Positions 14,165 through 24,595 of a stretch of 64,000 nt of DNA are shown piece by piece (position 1 is the stretch's first letter; each line of letters starts with the position of its first letter). A program made the position numbers and the translations under genes. Source of the stretch: Scylla paramamosain (Eukaryota > Arthropoda > Malacostraca > Decapoda > Portunidae); NCBI RefSeq assembly GCF_035594125.1, contig NC_087168.1, forward strand, positions 14,482,150 to 14,546,149. Direction: 5' to 3'. The notes beneath the pieces are model-generated. The model was not told the DNA's origin, did not search any database, and worked only from the letters and a program-made list of their open reading frames with translations.

Positions 14165-14296
14165 GAATGGAGTGAAGGAGATGAAAGGGAGAGGATGTCA
14201 GAGGAGCATATAAATGAAATAGATGAGTTAATAAGAGAGTTTTTGATGGAGTTTGGAGTTGATGAGTTGCAGAGAGGGATAAGTAGGGAAGGTTAA
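14165..14296 (+). other. Unassigned 43-codon coding-like frame after an AG acceptor
   Basis: A pyrimidine tract (CCCCCCACCCACAG, ending 14164) is followed by an open frame reading EWSEGDERERMSEEHINEID and continuing acidic and amphipathic (ELIREFLMEFGVDELQRG) to a TAA at 14294-14296. Composition is protein-like rather than repeat-derived. No family recognised. It could be a terminal exon of a gene lying upstream, or a retrotransposon ORF remnant. No partner exon was found. Confidence 0.25.
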
Positions 14297-14338
14297 GGAA
14301 GGTATTTGCTCGGTAATGGAATGATAGACTACTGCTGA

Positions 14339-14370
<32 letters not shown>

Positions 14371-14829
14371 TTACCATATCTACTACTACTACAAATAAAA
14401 ATACAAATATCATGCTAACGTTACACAGATTAAGCATTTTCCAGAACAAGATATAATTCATAAAGCTTCCACATTACAACCCGGCTATTTATTTGACCAT
14501 TCCTGATGTCAGTGAGTTGTATGAATGCTGATTTGATTCTCTCAAACCCTCACACCTAACAATTACACGCAAAAAATAGTTGAAAAAATTAGAAAAATAA
14601 CTTATATCAATTAGTTACTGATATGCCAACAATCTCCACCGTGTTTAGAGAAAGGAATACAACAAAGAAGAAGAATACAGAAATGCAGAGTTACATTCCA
14701 TCACATAAGCACTTCCACCACCCCAAACATTCAGTACAAAAGCAATGCAACAAAAATACTACGATGATGTGTTTCCTGCACGCACAGAAGAATGAAAGCG
14801 TAAAAGAATGGATCACCTGACAAAACAAT

Positions 14830-14832
<3 letters not shown>

Positions 14833-14889
<57 letters not shown>

Positions 14890-14961
14890 CCAACTTCTCA
14901 CTCAACCTTGTTTCATAAATTCACAAAAAAGGAGAATTCGTGATAAAAAATACCAACGACC

Positions 14962-15048
<87 letters not shown>
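14833..15048. repeat. Two long (AG)n microsatellites
   Basis: Pure AG at about 14833-14888 and 14967-15048, separated by about 80 bp of unique sequence. Confidence 0.95.
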
Positions 15049-15523
15049 TATCCACCCATGACAGACAGATTCTTGAGTGACGAAATATGACCACTGGAGT
15101 ACATTGTGTTTAAAACTCCATACTACCTCCTCTGCTACCTCCCCTTACCTTCCTTCCTTCCTTCCTTCCTTCCCTACTCCCACTTTCCCTCTCCCTCCCT
15201 CCTTCCTCCTTCCCCCTTCTCTCCCTTCGCGACACCAATACGTGACCAGCCACCACAAGGAGACCACTATTACATACTCTGGTCCACTTCGCTAATGTTA
15301 CCAACCCATTCTTACCTCCCTCCCACCCCTCCCTCCCACACTCCACCACTAACACAAGGCCACTCGTTTTGCTCGTAAGTGCTTCACCTGCGGCTACGTG
15401 AGCGGAGTGAGTGAGTGACCAGCTATTTGGTTCACTGGCTCACTCATTCACTTACTTATTGGCTTAACTTTTATGAGAGTTTGTGGCGAGAGTATGCGGG
15501 AGGCCAGGGACGCGAACACACAC

Positions 15524-15650
15524 GCATACACACACACACACACACACACACATACAATAATGAGAGCAAATCCTGAAAGGTAGTAAGAGGAGGTAAGGAT
15601 GTGCAGAAATACAGTTATCCAAATAGACCAATACATCAGTGGAATAAATT

Positions 15651-15714
<64 letters not shown>

Positions 15715-15828
15715 GTGTGACGCGGGGAAACACTATATATAGATTTGAGGAGAAAATATGATAGTTTGACATTAAAAAAAGCAGGCCATTACGAAATTGA
15801 CTTAATAATTTAATAATACAAACTGATA

Positions 15829-15882
<54 letters not shown>
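15524..15882. repeat. (AC)n, (AG)n, (AC)n cluster
   Basis: (AC)n at about 15531-15553, (AG)n at 15655-15711 and (AC)n at 15832-15882, with unique DNA between. Confidence 0.95.
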
Positions 15883-15884
<2 letters not shown>

Positions 15885-16090
15885 AGGTCTTTAGTTTCGT
15901 TTTCAAGTGATGGCGTTTGTTGTTAGAGAGTTCATCTTGACGCCAGAATACAACTAGATTAAAAACACCAGAGTCTTCTCACAAAACAATATAAAGTGAA
16001 GATCTGGAGGGAAATATACTTAAGATCTAATATTGTTAAGGTGTTGCTGTATGTGGTACCACTGTCGCGGGGTTTTAGAGGGTTTTAAAT

Positions 16091-16093
<3 letters not shown>

Positions 16094-16173
<80 letters not shown>

Positions 16174-16220
16174 ATTCATTCAGTCATTGAGTTACTTGCT
16201 GTCTACGTGTGTGCATGTGC

Positions 16221-16293
<73 letters not shown>

Positions 16294-16437
16294 AAGGTCA
16301 ACGATCTCCAGATGTTCCCTTGACAACAAAACTCCAGCGAGAAATGAATGCATGGTTTTGGGATGTCATTCAGGCCCGTCTGGATGCCGCAAATTGTTAC
16401 CCCACGATCTAAAGAGAGCAGAGACATGGAACGTGCT

Positions 16438-16476
<39 letters not shown>
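16094..16476. repeat. Two long (TC)n arrays and one (AC)n array
   Basis: TC at about 16094-16170 and 16224-16291, then AC at about 16438-16476. 16560-16650 is made of degenerate CTGACTGA words. Confidence 0.95.
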
Positions 16477-16478
<2 letters not shown>

Positions 16479-16884
16479 CAGTAAAGCAATGCAATAATAT
16501 ATGACTTTTTTTTTTATTTTGCTTCTTCACTCCTAAAGTTAACTAAGCACTGACTGACTGGCTGGATTGACTGATTTGACTTGACTGACTGATTGACTGG
16601 ATGGCTGACTGAGTGACTGACTAACTGACGATTTGACTGACTGACTAGGGGACAGTACACCCATAGCAACTGACTGGTTTTAGGACTGCATATTAATTCA
16701 TATCCCTAATAGTACTTGTTTTTGTCTGTGTGTCTATTTGTTATTCGTTCTGTAGATCTTTCTGTTACTCGGTTTTGTTTGTGTTCCTGTTACTTGATTT
16801 TTGCCTGTTTGTTACCCTATTTTGTAGGTGGGTGTGTCTGTTGCTGTTCTGTGTGTCTGTTACTGTTCTGTGTGTCTCTTTGTT

Positions 16885-17400
16885 ACTTAGTTTCAAGAGA
16901 AGGTTGATTAAATTTGTATGATGATGATGGATAGTAAGTTACAAATGCTCTCTCTAAATAATAGTAATATACGAGTATATCATCAAGAGCACTTTATATC
17001 TGTCTGTTTATTAGTTTTAAGAGAAAGTCTGATAAAGATATGTACAATGATGACAGACGGTAAGTTTCAAGTGTTCTCACTATATAATAGTAATCTATAT
17101 TATAAAGACCACTCAGTCTGGTCGTCTGTTCGTCAGTTTCAAGAGAAAGTTTGATAAATTATGGATGATGATGATGATGATAAATGGCAACTTCCAAGTG
17201 TTCTCTCTCTACTTAATACCAATCTACTATATTACAAAGATCAATTAGTCTGCTTGTCTGTCTGCATGTTAGTTTCAAGTGGAGGCTAGGTAAATTTCTG
17301 GATAGTGGTGGCAGATGGTAAGTTTTAAGAGCTGAGGAGCTGCCTCGTGTAGGTCAACTGGCCTTTTACAGCCTCCTTACTTTCTTATGTTCCTGTCTGC
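16885..17400 (+). mobile_element. Tandemly repeated LINE 3' ends, about 125-bp period
   Basis: The word TTTCAAGAGAA(A)G(G/T)TTGATAAA and variants starts near 16890, 17015, 17138 and 17272. Each is followed by a GATGATG(G) run and GGTAAGTTnCAAGTGTTCTC. The last unit reads, with a stop, SFKWRLGKFLDSGGRW then ELPRVGQLAFYSLLTFLCSC. This is the same LINE C-terminal signature as at 5.9-6.2 kb on the minus strand. About four units, each slightly diverged. Confidence 0.55.
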
Positions 17401-17495
17401 CACAGGAATGACTTAGAACTTTGCGACAGAAATAAATTAATACACAATAGCTGGTACTATTAGATGACTAGACTTCAAAATTTTCAACTCGATCT

Positions 17496-17497
<2 letters not shown>

Positions 17498-17562
<65 letters not shown>

Positions 17563-17700
17563 GTTCTGTCTTGTGTTTTGTCGAGAGAGCGAAACAGACC
17601 CGCTCGCTCACTGGCAGGAAGAAAACGAGTAGCGAAAGAATAAAGCAATAAAAAGAAAGCTTAAGTATTCGTTACGCGCCGGAGCTCAGCAGGTGAACGA

Positions 17701-17766
<66 letters not shown>
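17498..17766. repeat. Two (AG)n microsatellites
   Basis: Pure AG at about 17498-17553 and 17705-17766. 17780-18060 continues as A/G-rich low-complexity DNA with no gene. Confidence 0.95.
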
Positions 17767-17768
<2 letters not shown>

Positions 17769-18167
17769 GTGAATGTGCAAGTACTCGTAAACAGATAAGA
17801 AAGAGATTAATAGAAAAAGAAATAAAAAGATAGAAAAGAAAAGAAAAAAAAGAAAGGAAGAAGAAAGAAGGAAGGAAAAAGAAATTAATGGAGAAAGAAA
17901 GAGCATTAATGAACTGAATGTGAAAAAAGAAGGAAAAGAAAGAAACAAAAGAAATGAATAAAGAAAGAAAAGTAAATTAAAGTAATTATAAAGGAATGAA
18001 GGAAGAAGGGAAGGGCAGAAAGAAACAAGGAATTACGCAAAGTAAGAAAACATACTTACAAGAAAAGAAGCAGAGCAAGTAATGAAACAGCATGGACGAC
18101 AAACAAGAAAATAAGAAAACAAAAAATATCAACGCAACTTAGAAAAACAGCTAACTGATAGATAAAT

Positions 18168-18171
<4 letters not shown>

Positions 18172-18249
<78 letters not shown>
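18172..18249. repeat. (TC)n microsatellite
   Basis: About 39 TC units, ending directly against the duplicated fragment at 18251. Confidence 0.95.
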
Positions 18250-18250
<1 letters not shown>

Positions 18251-18253
<3 letters not shown>

Positions 18254-18358
18254 AATGAAGAAATAAATGCATTCAACTCAAAAGGTTCCCAAGGCGCCTC
18301 CTTGTCGCCTGGGAGCAATGTTCTCCTCGGCCTGCCTCCGTGGCACGCGTGAGCATCG
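18251..18358 (-). pseudogene. Duplicate of the 3' end/flank of the nucleotidyltransferase locus
   Basis: About 105 bp closely match 19712-19818 (shared AATAAATGCATTCAACTCAA, CCCAAGGCGCC, CTCCTCGGCCTGCCTCCGTGG). Identity is roughly 85% by eye. The second copy lies at and just past the 3' end of the minus-strand TENT4-like locus. The similarity stops abruptly at the TC array on one side and at unique DNA on the other. It is either a truncated partial gene duplication or a dispersed repeat that both loci carry. Confidence 0.5.
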
Positions 18359-18360
18359 AA

Positions 18361-19069
18361 ACAACACATAATAACTCCTCATAACAACTCATGGTAACTC
18401 TTCATGATCTCCACAAGGCCTGGTGGAAGTCAAGAAAAAGAGCAGTGTTCTTGCAGCATCTGAGCGAATATTGGGTCAGACTTACTTGATGATTCCCTGT
18501 AACTCCCCAGGCACAGCCACCACTCCTGTGTGCCAACGCTTTCATTCTGCTTTACAGCCTTTTGCAAGAACCCAGCTTTGGGGCAGATTGAAGAAATTTC
18601 GATAAGTGCTTCCTTTCATTGTCTACTCGTTGAAATCCAGTATCAGATTTTTCATACTGCATGATACATTTTGTAGCCGTAACCATGGCAACGAAAGCTG
18701 GAGGGAATGATGAGTGGGTGAGTGGGTGGAGAGGAATCTTCTGCTGCACTGCCCTTTGTCTTTACGTAGCAGTGATTCACACATGCATGTTCTCCAAGAG
18801 GCCTCGGAAGGACTGCTGCTGTTCGTTCGTTGTCCAGTGTCATTCTCAAAACTTGAAAACTTAAAGTAGGAAAATAAGAAATAAGATAATACGACTGTTA
18901 AAGACTGAAATAACTGATGCGAAATGCCAAACAATACAAATCAAACAACTCAATCTTTGTGGGACGATGCCCGTTGTGGAAAAACTGAAACAATTCGTGA
19001 GGCGGTGATTCTCAGCCCCACTGTCTTTTTTTTTTTTTTCCTTACTTGCAAAGAGACTCCAACGCAAGT
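18361..19069. other. Unique DNA, no gene recognised
   Basis: Mixed-composition sequence with only short frames (up to about 100 codons) that lack splice context or recognisable motifs. A T homopolymer lies at 19026-19039. Confidence 0.45.
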
Positions 19070-19698
19070 GTGAGTGTTGTGTTGTGTGGTGTTGTGTATT
19101 ATGTTGTGTTGTGGTGCGTGGTGTTGTGCTGTGTTATGTGGTGTTGTGTTGTATTGTGCGGTGTGGTGTGGTGTGGTGTGGTGTGGTGTGGTGTGGTGAT
19201 GTGCTGTGCTATGCTGTATTGTGCTGTGTTGTGTTGTGTTGTATTGTGTTGTGTCCTACTGTGTTTCGGTGTGCTGTTGTGCTGTGCTATGCTGTGTTGT
19301 GTTGTATCATGTTGTGTTGTGTTGTGTGGTGTGGTGTTGTGTTGTGTTTTGCTATGCTGTGCTGTTGTGCTGTGTTACGCTGTGTTGTGTTGTTTTACTG
19401 TGTTTTGTTGTGCTGTGCTGTGTCTTGTTTTACAGTGTTGTGTTGTGTTGTGTTTTGGTGAACCGCACTATGTCTTGCTGTGTTGTGTTGTGTTGTATTG
19501 CGTTGTTGCATTGTCTTTTGTTCTCTTGTGCTGTGTTTTGCTGTGCTGTGTTGTTGTGCTGTGCTGTGTTGTATTGTGTTGTGCTTTGCTGTGTTTTGCT
19601 GTGTTGTGTTATGCTGTGTTTTGTTCTGTTGTGTTTTGTGCTGTTTTGTTGTGTTGTGTTGTGTGGTATACTGCGGTGTGATGTTGTGCTGTGTGAAG
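19070..19698. repeat. Degenerate TGTTG/GTGTTGTGCT tract, about 630 bp
   Basis: Almost only G and T on the plus strand with scattered C and A, built on 5-bp (TGTTG, TGTGG, TGCTG) and 10-bp higher-order words. All three plus frames stay open for long stretches (VVLCCVVLC-type peptides) because the unit rarely makes stops. This is satellite-like, not coding. Confidence 0.9.
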
Positions 19699-19810
19699 TG
19701 TGGCGCACCTCGTCACTGAAATAAATGCATTCAACTCAAGACTTCCCAAGGCGCCTTCTTGCCACCTGGGAGCAGTGCTCTCCTCGGCCTGCCTCCGTGG
19801 CGCGGGAGCC

Positions 19811-22199
19811 TCAGTGTCTCTCGAAGCCTGCCAGCATGGGTGCCAGCAGCGAGTGGCCGCGGGCGGGGGCGGCGCAGCGCAGTGCTGGGGCCAGCACCTG
19901 GAAGGCGTCCCTGAAGGCCTGCCTCACCTGCGCGGCGCGGAAGGAGGCGCGGGTCACGTCGTTGCCTGGCGTGAGCGGGTCCTCGATGGCCAGCATGGAC
20001 CTCCGGTGGCCGCCCGGCATGACCGTGGGCACCTCCTCCTTGCTTAGGTAGCGCCCTCCTCGCCTCACGCTGATGGCGCACGTCTGGTAATCGAACATGA
20101 ACCCATAAAAGCGGAAAAAATCCAGCAACACCTTTCCCAGGTGAGGCGAGGAGTGGGGAGGCGGCGCCTGCAGCTGCAGGAAGCTGACGGCCATCAGCGT
20201 CACGCCGTAGGAGGACACGCCCCCGCTGTACACTTCGGCGAGGCCGCGTGTCCGCAAAAAGCAACGGACCACGAGAGTGAGCGGCCTGAGCGCAGGAAAC
20301 TGGCCGAGGAAGTCCTGAACCAAGGCCACGGCCCTCACGGCCACCACGTTTGCCGAAGGACACGTCCACGTGGAGGCCGGTGGGCGCGTGCACGAACTTG
20401 ACCAGGGGCACGGTGGCCCTGTCCAGCACGGTGGTGGACGCCGCCGCCGCCACGCCGCGCCGCACCAGGGCGTCGCGCAGCTGGTGCAGCGGCGGCGCCT
20501 GCCACTGGCCCAGCACGGTCAGGTCCACGTCGCTGTCGGGGAGGTAGAGGCCCGTGGCCAGGCTGCCGGTGACCTCCACCCTCGCCGAGGCCACAGGGAC
20601 TTCACCACCCGCCTCACGGCCTTCACGGGCGCCATGCGCCTCACGCCCTCACCCTCGCTGCCACTCACCCACCGCTGGAAGTCCTCCACCTCCTGGTGCA
20701 GCCCCGCCAGTGTTGCGTCGTAGCGGGCACTGAGGGAGCACCAGGGGGGCCCGCGGCCTGTCCTCCTGCTGTCCGGCGCCCCGTGCTGGCTCTTGTGGCG
20801 TGGTTGGGAGCGCCGGCGGGATAGCAACACGCTCCTGGACGGCCTGCGGCAGGCTGGGCGCGGCGGTCCTCGCCGTGGTCACCTTCGCTTCAGCGTGCAG
20901 CGTTGCGACACCTGGTGCTTTTCTGTCTGGCGCGGCGCGGGAGTCCAGCGCTGCCTCGTGTTCACGTTCTTCTGTTTCTATCTTTTGCTTGTCTTCCTCA
21001 ACGCTTGTGTCTCCCTGTGAAGCATTTCCACTTATTGTGACTGTCTCTTTCTCCCTCAGTTATCCGGTTTTCTTCGTATCACACTCTTCTTTTCCCTGAT
21101 AGCCTTCCTTCACTTCTTTGCTTTCTTCCATTATTTTTTTGCTGTCTTCCTCTATCGTACTCTTGTCTTGTGCTTCGTCTTCACATTCGGCCGCTGCAAG
21201 TTTCCCTTTTTCCTCGACTTCTCGTGTCGCCGTGTCGTCAAGACTTGCTTGCTCTGCGTCAACAGCTGTGTCCTCCTTGCCATCTGCGTCCTCAATAGCT
21301 CGGTTCTCCTTGTTTTCGTTCTTCTTCTTAAGCTTCTTCTTTTTGTCCTTGTCATCTCCCTCCTCGTGTGTGAGTTGGACATCAATGGGAGAATATGCTG
21401 TAGGTCCATCCGTGTTTTGCCTTGCGTCTTGCTGAGGCAAAGCGACAGGCGGCTCCTGCACGTGCTGTGCAAGACTTGCTGGATCCTCATCCTGCACAGC
21501 CCGCTGCTTCATGCCTTCTCCTTCCCCCTGTGTGAACTGTCCGCCGCGGGGAGGAGTCACTTTTGGTTCGTGCGTGTCTCGCTTTCCGTCTTGCTCAGCC
21601 AGAGTGACGGAAGGCTCGTGCACGTGTTGTGCACGTCTCCTGCCGCGGCACGGGCACAGGAGGCCGAGCAGGACGAACAGGGCCACAGTGCTGGCCAGGG
21701 AGCACAGGGCCACTAGCAGCGTCCTGCTGAAGGCCTCCTGCTCCTCGTCGGCCTTGGCGGTCTGTTCCTCCAAGCAGCGCAGCGTCTGCCTGGTCTTCGT
21801 CATCATCCCGAACACTTCTTGCCAGTCATCGTCGGCGGGAATCCCGCACTCCTGCAACGGATCCAGGGCAGGGCGTGGGCGCAGCGGGCCCAGCCACCAG
21901 GCGGCGGCGAGGCCCTGCCGCAGCCTGCCCAGCCGCGTGGCGTGCGGTCCTTCCTCGCGCCATGCCTGCACGGCCTCGCGCAGCGTGCGCCACTCGAGGG
22001 CGACGGTCCACGCGAGGGGCAGGCCGACGCACGCGGCCGTCAGCACCGCCCCCACCAGCATCCACGCCAGCAGGCGACAACTTGTGCCGCGAGACATTCT
22101 CGCAGACTCCTCGCGGGCTCCGCGTTCCTCTTGGTTCTCTCGGTGCATAGGCAGGTCCTCTCCTTGCAGGTTTGAAGTGTTGTTCACTGGGGCGCTCAT
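19811..22199 (-). pseudogene. Membrane-anchored TENT4/Trf4-like nucleotidyltransferase locus with one in-frame stop and three frame breaks
   Basis: Reading from 22199 down, a 379-codon frame ends in TAA at 21062-21060. The same frame then continues open, with similar charged composition, to about 20750. There a C6 run shifts the frame into a TENT4 (PAPD5/7, Trf4) nucleotidyltransferase: YDATLAGLHQEVEDFQRW, then, after a second break near 20590, GSLATGLYLPDSDVDLTVLG. VDVSFG gives the third catalytic aspartate. After a third break near 20345 come GGVSSYGVTLMAVSFLQL, SMLAIEDPLTPGNDV and a TGA at 19811. The GS motif, DxD and third Asp of this DNA polymerase beta superfamily are all present, as is the C-terminal PAP-associated region. 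The family adds non-templated 3' tails to RNA. No introns are visible, unlike typical TENT4 genes (inference: retrogene). The breaks lie in short homopolymers, so assembly error is possible. The protein ends soon after the PAP-associated domain, shorter than usual TENT4. Confidence 0.7.
21060..22199 (-). CDS. Two-pass membrane protein frame upstream of, and in frame with, the nucleotidyltransferase
   Basis: The ATG at 22199 opens 379 codons ending in TAA. Residues 1-42 are polar. Residues 43-65 form a hydrophobic helix (WMLVGAVLTAACVGLPLAW) and 66-159 a Trp/Arg-rich loop with Cys118 and Cys142. Residues 160-184 form a second helix ending in C-P-C-R-G-R-R-R. The tail 190-379 is strongly charged and starts with a duplicated module (190-230 and 244-284: AQHVHEPSVTLAEQD and AQHVQEPPVALPQQD), followed by a K/E-rich low-complexity stretch. 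Because both termini lie on the same side of the two helices, a downstream enzyme domain would face the cytosol (inference). I recognise no family. It may be an independent gene or the N-terminal half of the fused locus. High GC3 in the membrane half supports real coding. Confidence 0.6.
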   Translation of the reverse strand: MSAPVNNTSNLQGEDLPMHRENQEERGAREESARMSRGTSCRLLAWMLVGAVLTAACVGLPLAWTVALEWRTLREAVQAWREEGPHATRLGRLRQGLAAAWWLGPLRPRPALDPLQECGIPADDDWQEVFGMMTKTRQTLRCLEEQTAKADEEQEAFSRTLLVALCSLASTVALFVLLGLLCPCRGRRRAQHVHEPSVTLAEQDGKRDTHEPKVTPPRGGQFTQGEGEGMKQRAVQDEDPASLAQHVQEPPVALPQQDARQNTDGPTAYSPIDVQLTHEEGDDKDKKKKLKKKNENKENRAIEDADGKEDTAVDAEQASLDDTATREVEEKGKLAAAECEDEAQDKSTIEEDSKKIMEESKEVKEGYQGKEECDTKKTG

Positions 22200-22520
<321 letters not shown>

Positions 22521-22663
22521 ACAACAATTAAGATTTATTTATTTGGCAGCCTTACCGGCTGAAAATCCACATGTTACATATTAGCTTACTTATCAACATA
22601 CATATTACATATTACATATTACATATTAACCCTAAGTACACACACATACACACATACACTGAG

Positions 22664-22697
<34 letters not shown>

Positions 22698-22793
22698 ACA
22701 GTGCTCGAAGCAGCGATGTAATTGTTTCAACGATTTGTGAATCTGAACGTTACTTTGGCCAGATGGAAGAATTACTTGTGTTCATGAAGCTGA

Positions 22794-22852
<59 letters not shown>

Positions 22853-22964
22853 CCATTCACACGTACACAGACTCACCCCAATAACGGAAAGAAAGAGAAA
22901 AGAAACATTCCGAAAATTAAGTTAAAAAAATTGCCTTTCATTCACTAGAGCATCAAGAAGTCAC

Positions 22965-23058
<94 letters not shown>
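22664..23058. repeat. (GT)n, (TC)n and (AG)n arrays
   Basis: GT at about 22665-22695, TC at 22797-22849 and AG at 22972-23058. The TC and AG arrays are in inverted orientation about 120 bp apart. 22580-22650 contains short ACATATTAC repeats. Confidence 0.95.
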
Positions 23059-23059
<1 letters not shown>

Positions 23060-23154
23060 GTTGGGTAAGAAAAGGGAAGAAAAACTTGGCTAGGCTACAC
23101 GAATGTACGAAGACTTCTTATTATGAAATTATGAAAGGATTCCAGATTAATATA

Positions 23155-23450
23155 GTGAGATGCTTATCTTTCTTTACTTTATTGACAAGTCTATCCTTAT
23201 TACTGTGTCTATAATTCTTTACTTTTATCGACAAACACATCTTGCTTTATTACTTATGTTTCTGTTTCTTCATTTCATTGACAAGTCTTTCTTTATTATT
23301 TATGTGTCCATCTTTCTTCTATCTTTTTTTTTCATTCATATCTTTTCTTCATTTTCATTGACATGCCTATATCTATTTCTTATTCATTTGCCTATTTTTC
23401 ATTTTTTATTAACAAGCTTATCTTTCTTTATTACTCATATTGTGTTTTTG
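23155..23450. repeat. Degenerate tandem repeat, about 55-65-bp unit
   Basis: The core CTTTATTACT(T/C)AT...TTTCATTGACAAG(T/C)CTAT recurs about five times (near 23165, 23220, 23275, 23355 and 23410) with substitutions and indels. Confidence 0.55.
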
Positions 23451-23789
23451 TTCCCGTTGTTTAGTTGTGCGTCAAGAGAAGATTGTTATTGATTAGAGAA
23501 CACAGGTAATCATTTAAGAATAATGATCTTTATCCTACAACATCCGGTTCAACAAGCTTACCTAACCTTCTTAACTTGAAAATGCAATATACTGTTCTTA
23601 TTCTGATCATATATTGGTTTCTGAAAGGCCAGCTAATAAATCAATGGAAATATTCAGACAGTTATTTAATATTTTTCCTTTACGACTCCATAATATAGTT
23701 GTTTAAGAAATAGTCCAATTTTCTTTTTTCGATAATCATAACAGCAGGCACATGATATAACTTTTTAAGAGCATCCAGTCAAGTCTTAC

Positions 23790-23792
<3 letters not shown>

Positions 23793-23864
<72 letters not shown>
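23793..23864. repeat. (TC)n microsatellite
   Basis: About 36 TC units. Confidence 0.95.
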
Positions 23865-23868
<4 letters not shown>

Positions 23869-24595
23869 AAAAGTGTAAAGATCTAAACGAGAAAATAAGT
23901 TTATAATTTAATTTCCCTTTTGGTCTAGTAAAGTAACGGTTTGCAATATTCTGGTCTTAAAGTCTACTATTTCTACTAATCTCTCTGTAAAAAAAAAAAA
24001 AGTTAATAGCTAAATGAAAAACATATATACTTTTTTTTTTTCTCGTAGTGTAAGGTAACGGTTTAACTGTAGCCTTTAGAAGCACATAGTCCAGTTTTGC
24101 TTTAATAAGGAAGTGCAATGAATGCATACAATGCCTTTACTGGCCGGGAATGACCTCTGCTGTGCCCTGGTGACCTTGGCAGCTTGCACCACCACCACCA
24201 CCACCACCACCACCATCACCATTAGCGCGCTGCAGCACAAGTTATCGTACATCACCAGGCAGGAAGTTCCTCTCTCGCCTCGTTGCCAGTTACCGTAAAT
24301 AAAAACGCTGGATGATAACGTACTTAATTCAAACTATAAATGAATAAGAAAGGATGAATTGTGATGTTTAAAAGGTGTTTTGAACCTTTAGTCTCTCTTT
24401 TTCCGAGTTTTCGATGGTAATGATATTCACCCCCTTGTCTTGTCTCTCTTCCCACTCTCTACTCTCCCTTTTGCAAGACCGGCCACTTTTCCTCTCCACA
24501 TCCCAACTGCGGCCACCCAACGGAGTCCTCTCACTGTTTCCTTTCAAAGAGTGGCGATTCACATCCGTTCCCGCTGCGAGATAACGTATAATGGT
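23865..24595. other. No gene recognised; small repeats
   Basis: An AGT(G)TAA(A)GTAACGGTTT motif appears twice (about 23930 and 24050) as part of an imperfect duplication. CCACCA triplets lie at 24188-24215. No exon-like frame. Confidence 0.4.

Noticed and set aside
19046..19724. Cysteine/valine-rich proteins of 125-211 codons
   Set aside because: They are translations of a TGTTG-type tract in all three frames.
19811..20594. Nucleotidyltransferase as an independent intact gene starting at a GTG near 20594 or 20347
   Set aside because: Homology to TENT4 continues across these points in neighbouring frames, so those starts are artefacts of frame breaks.
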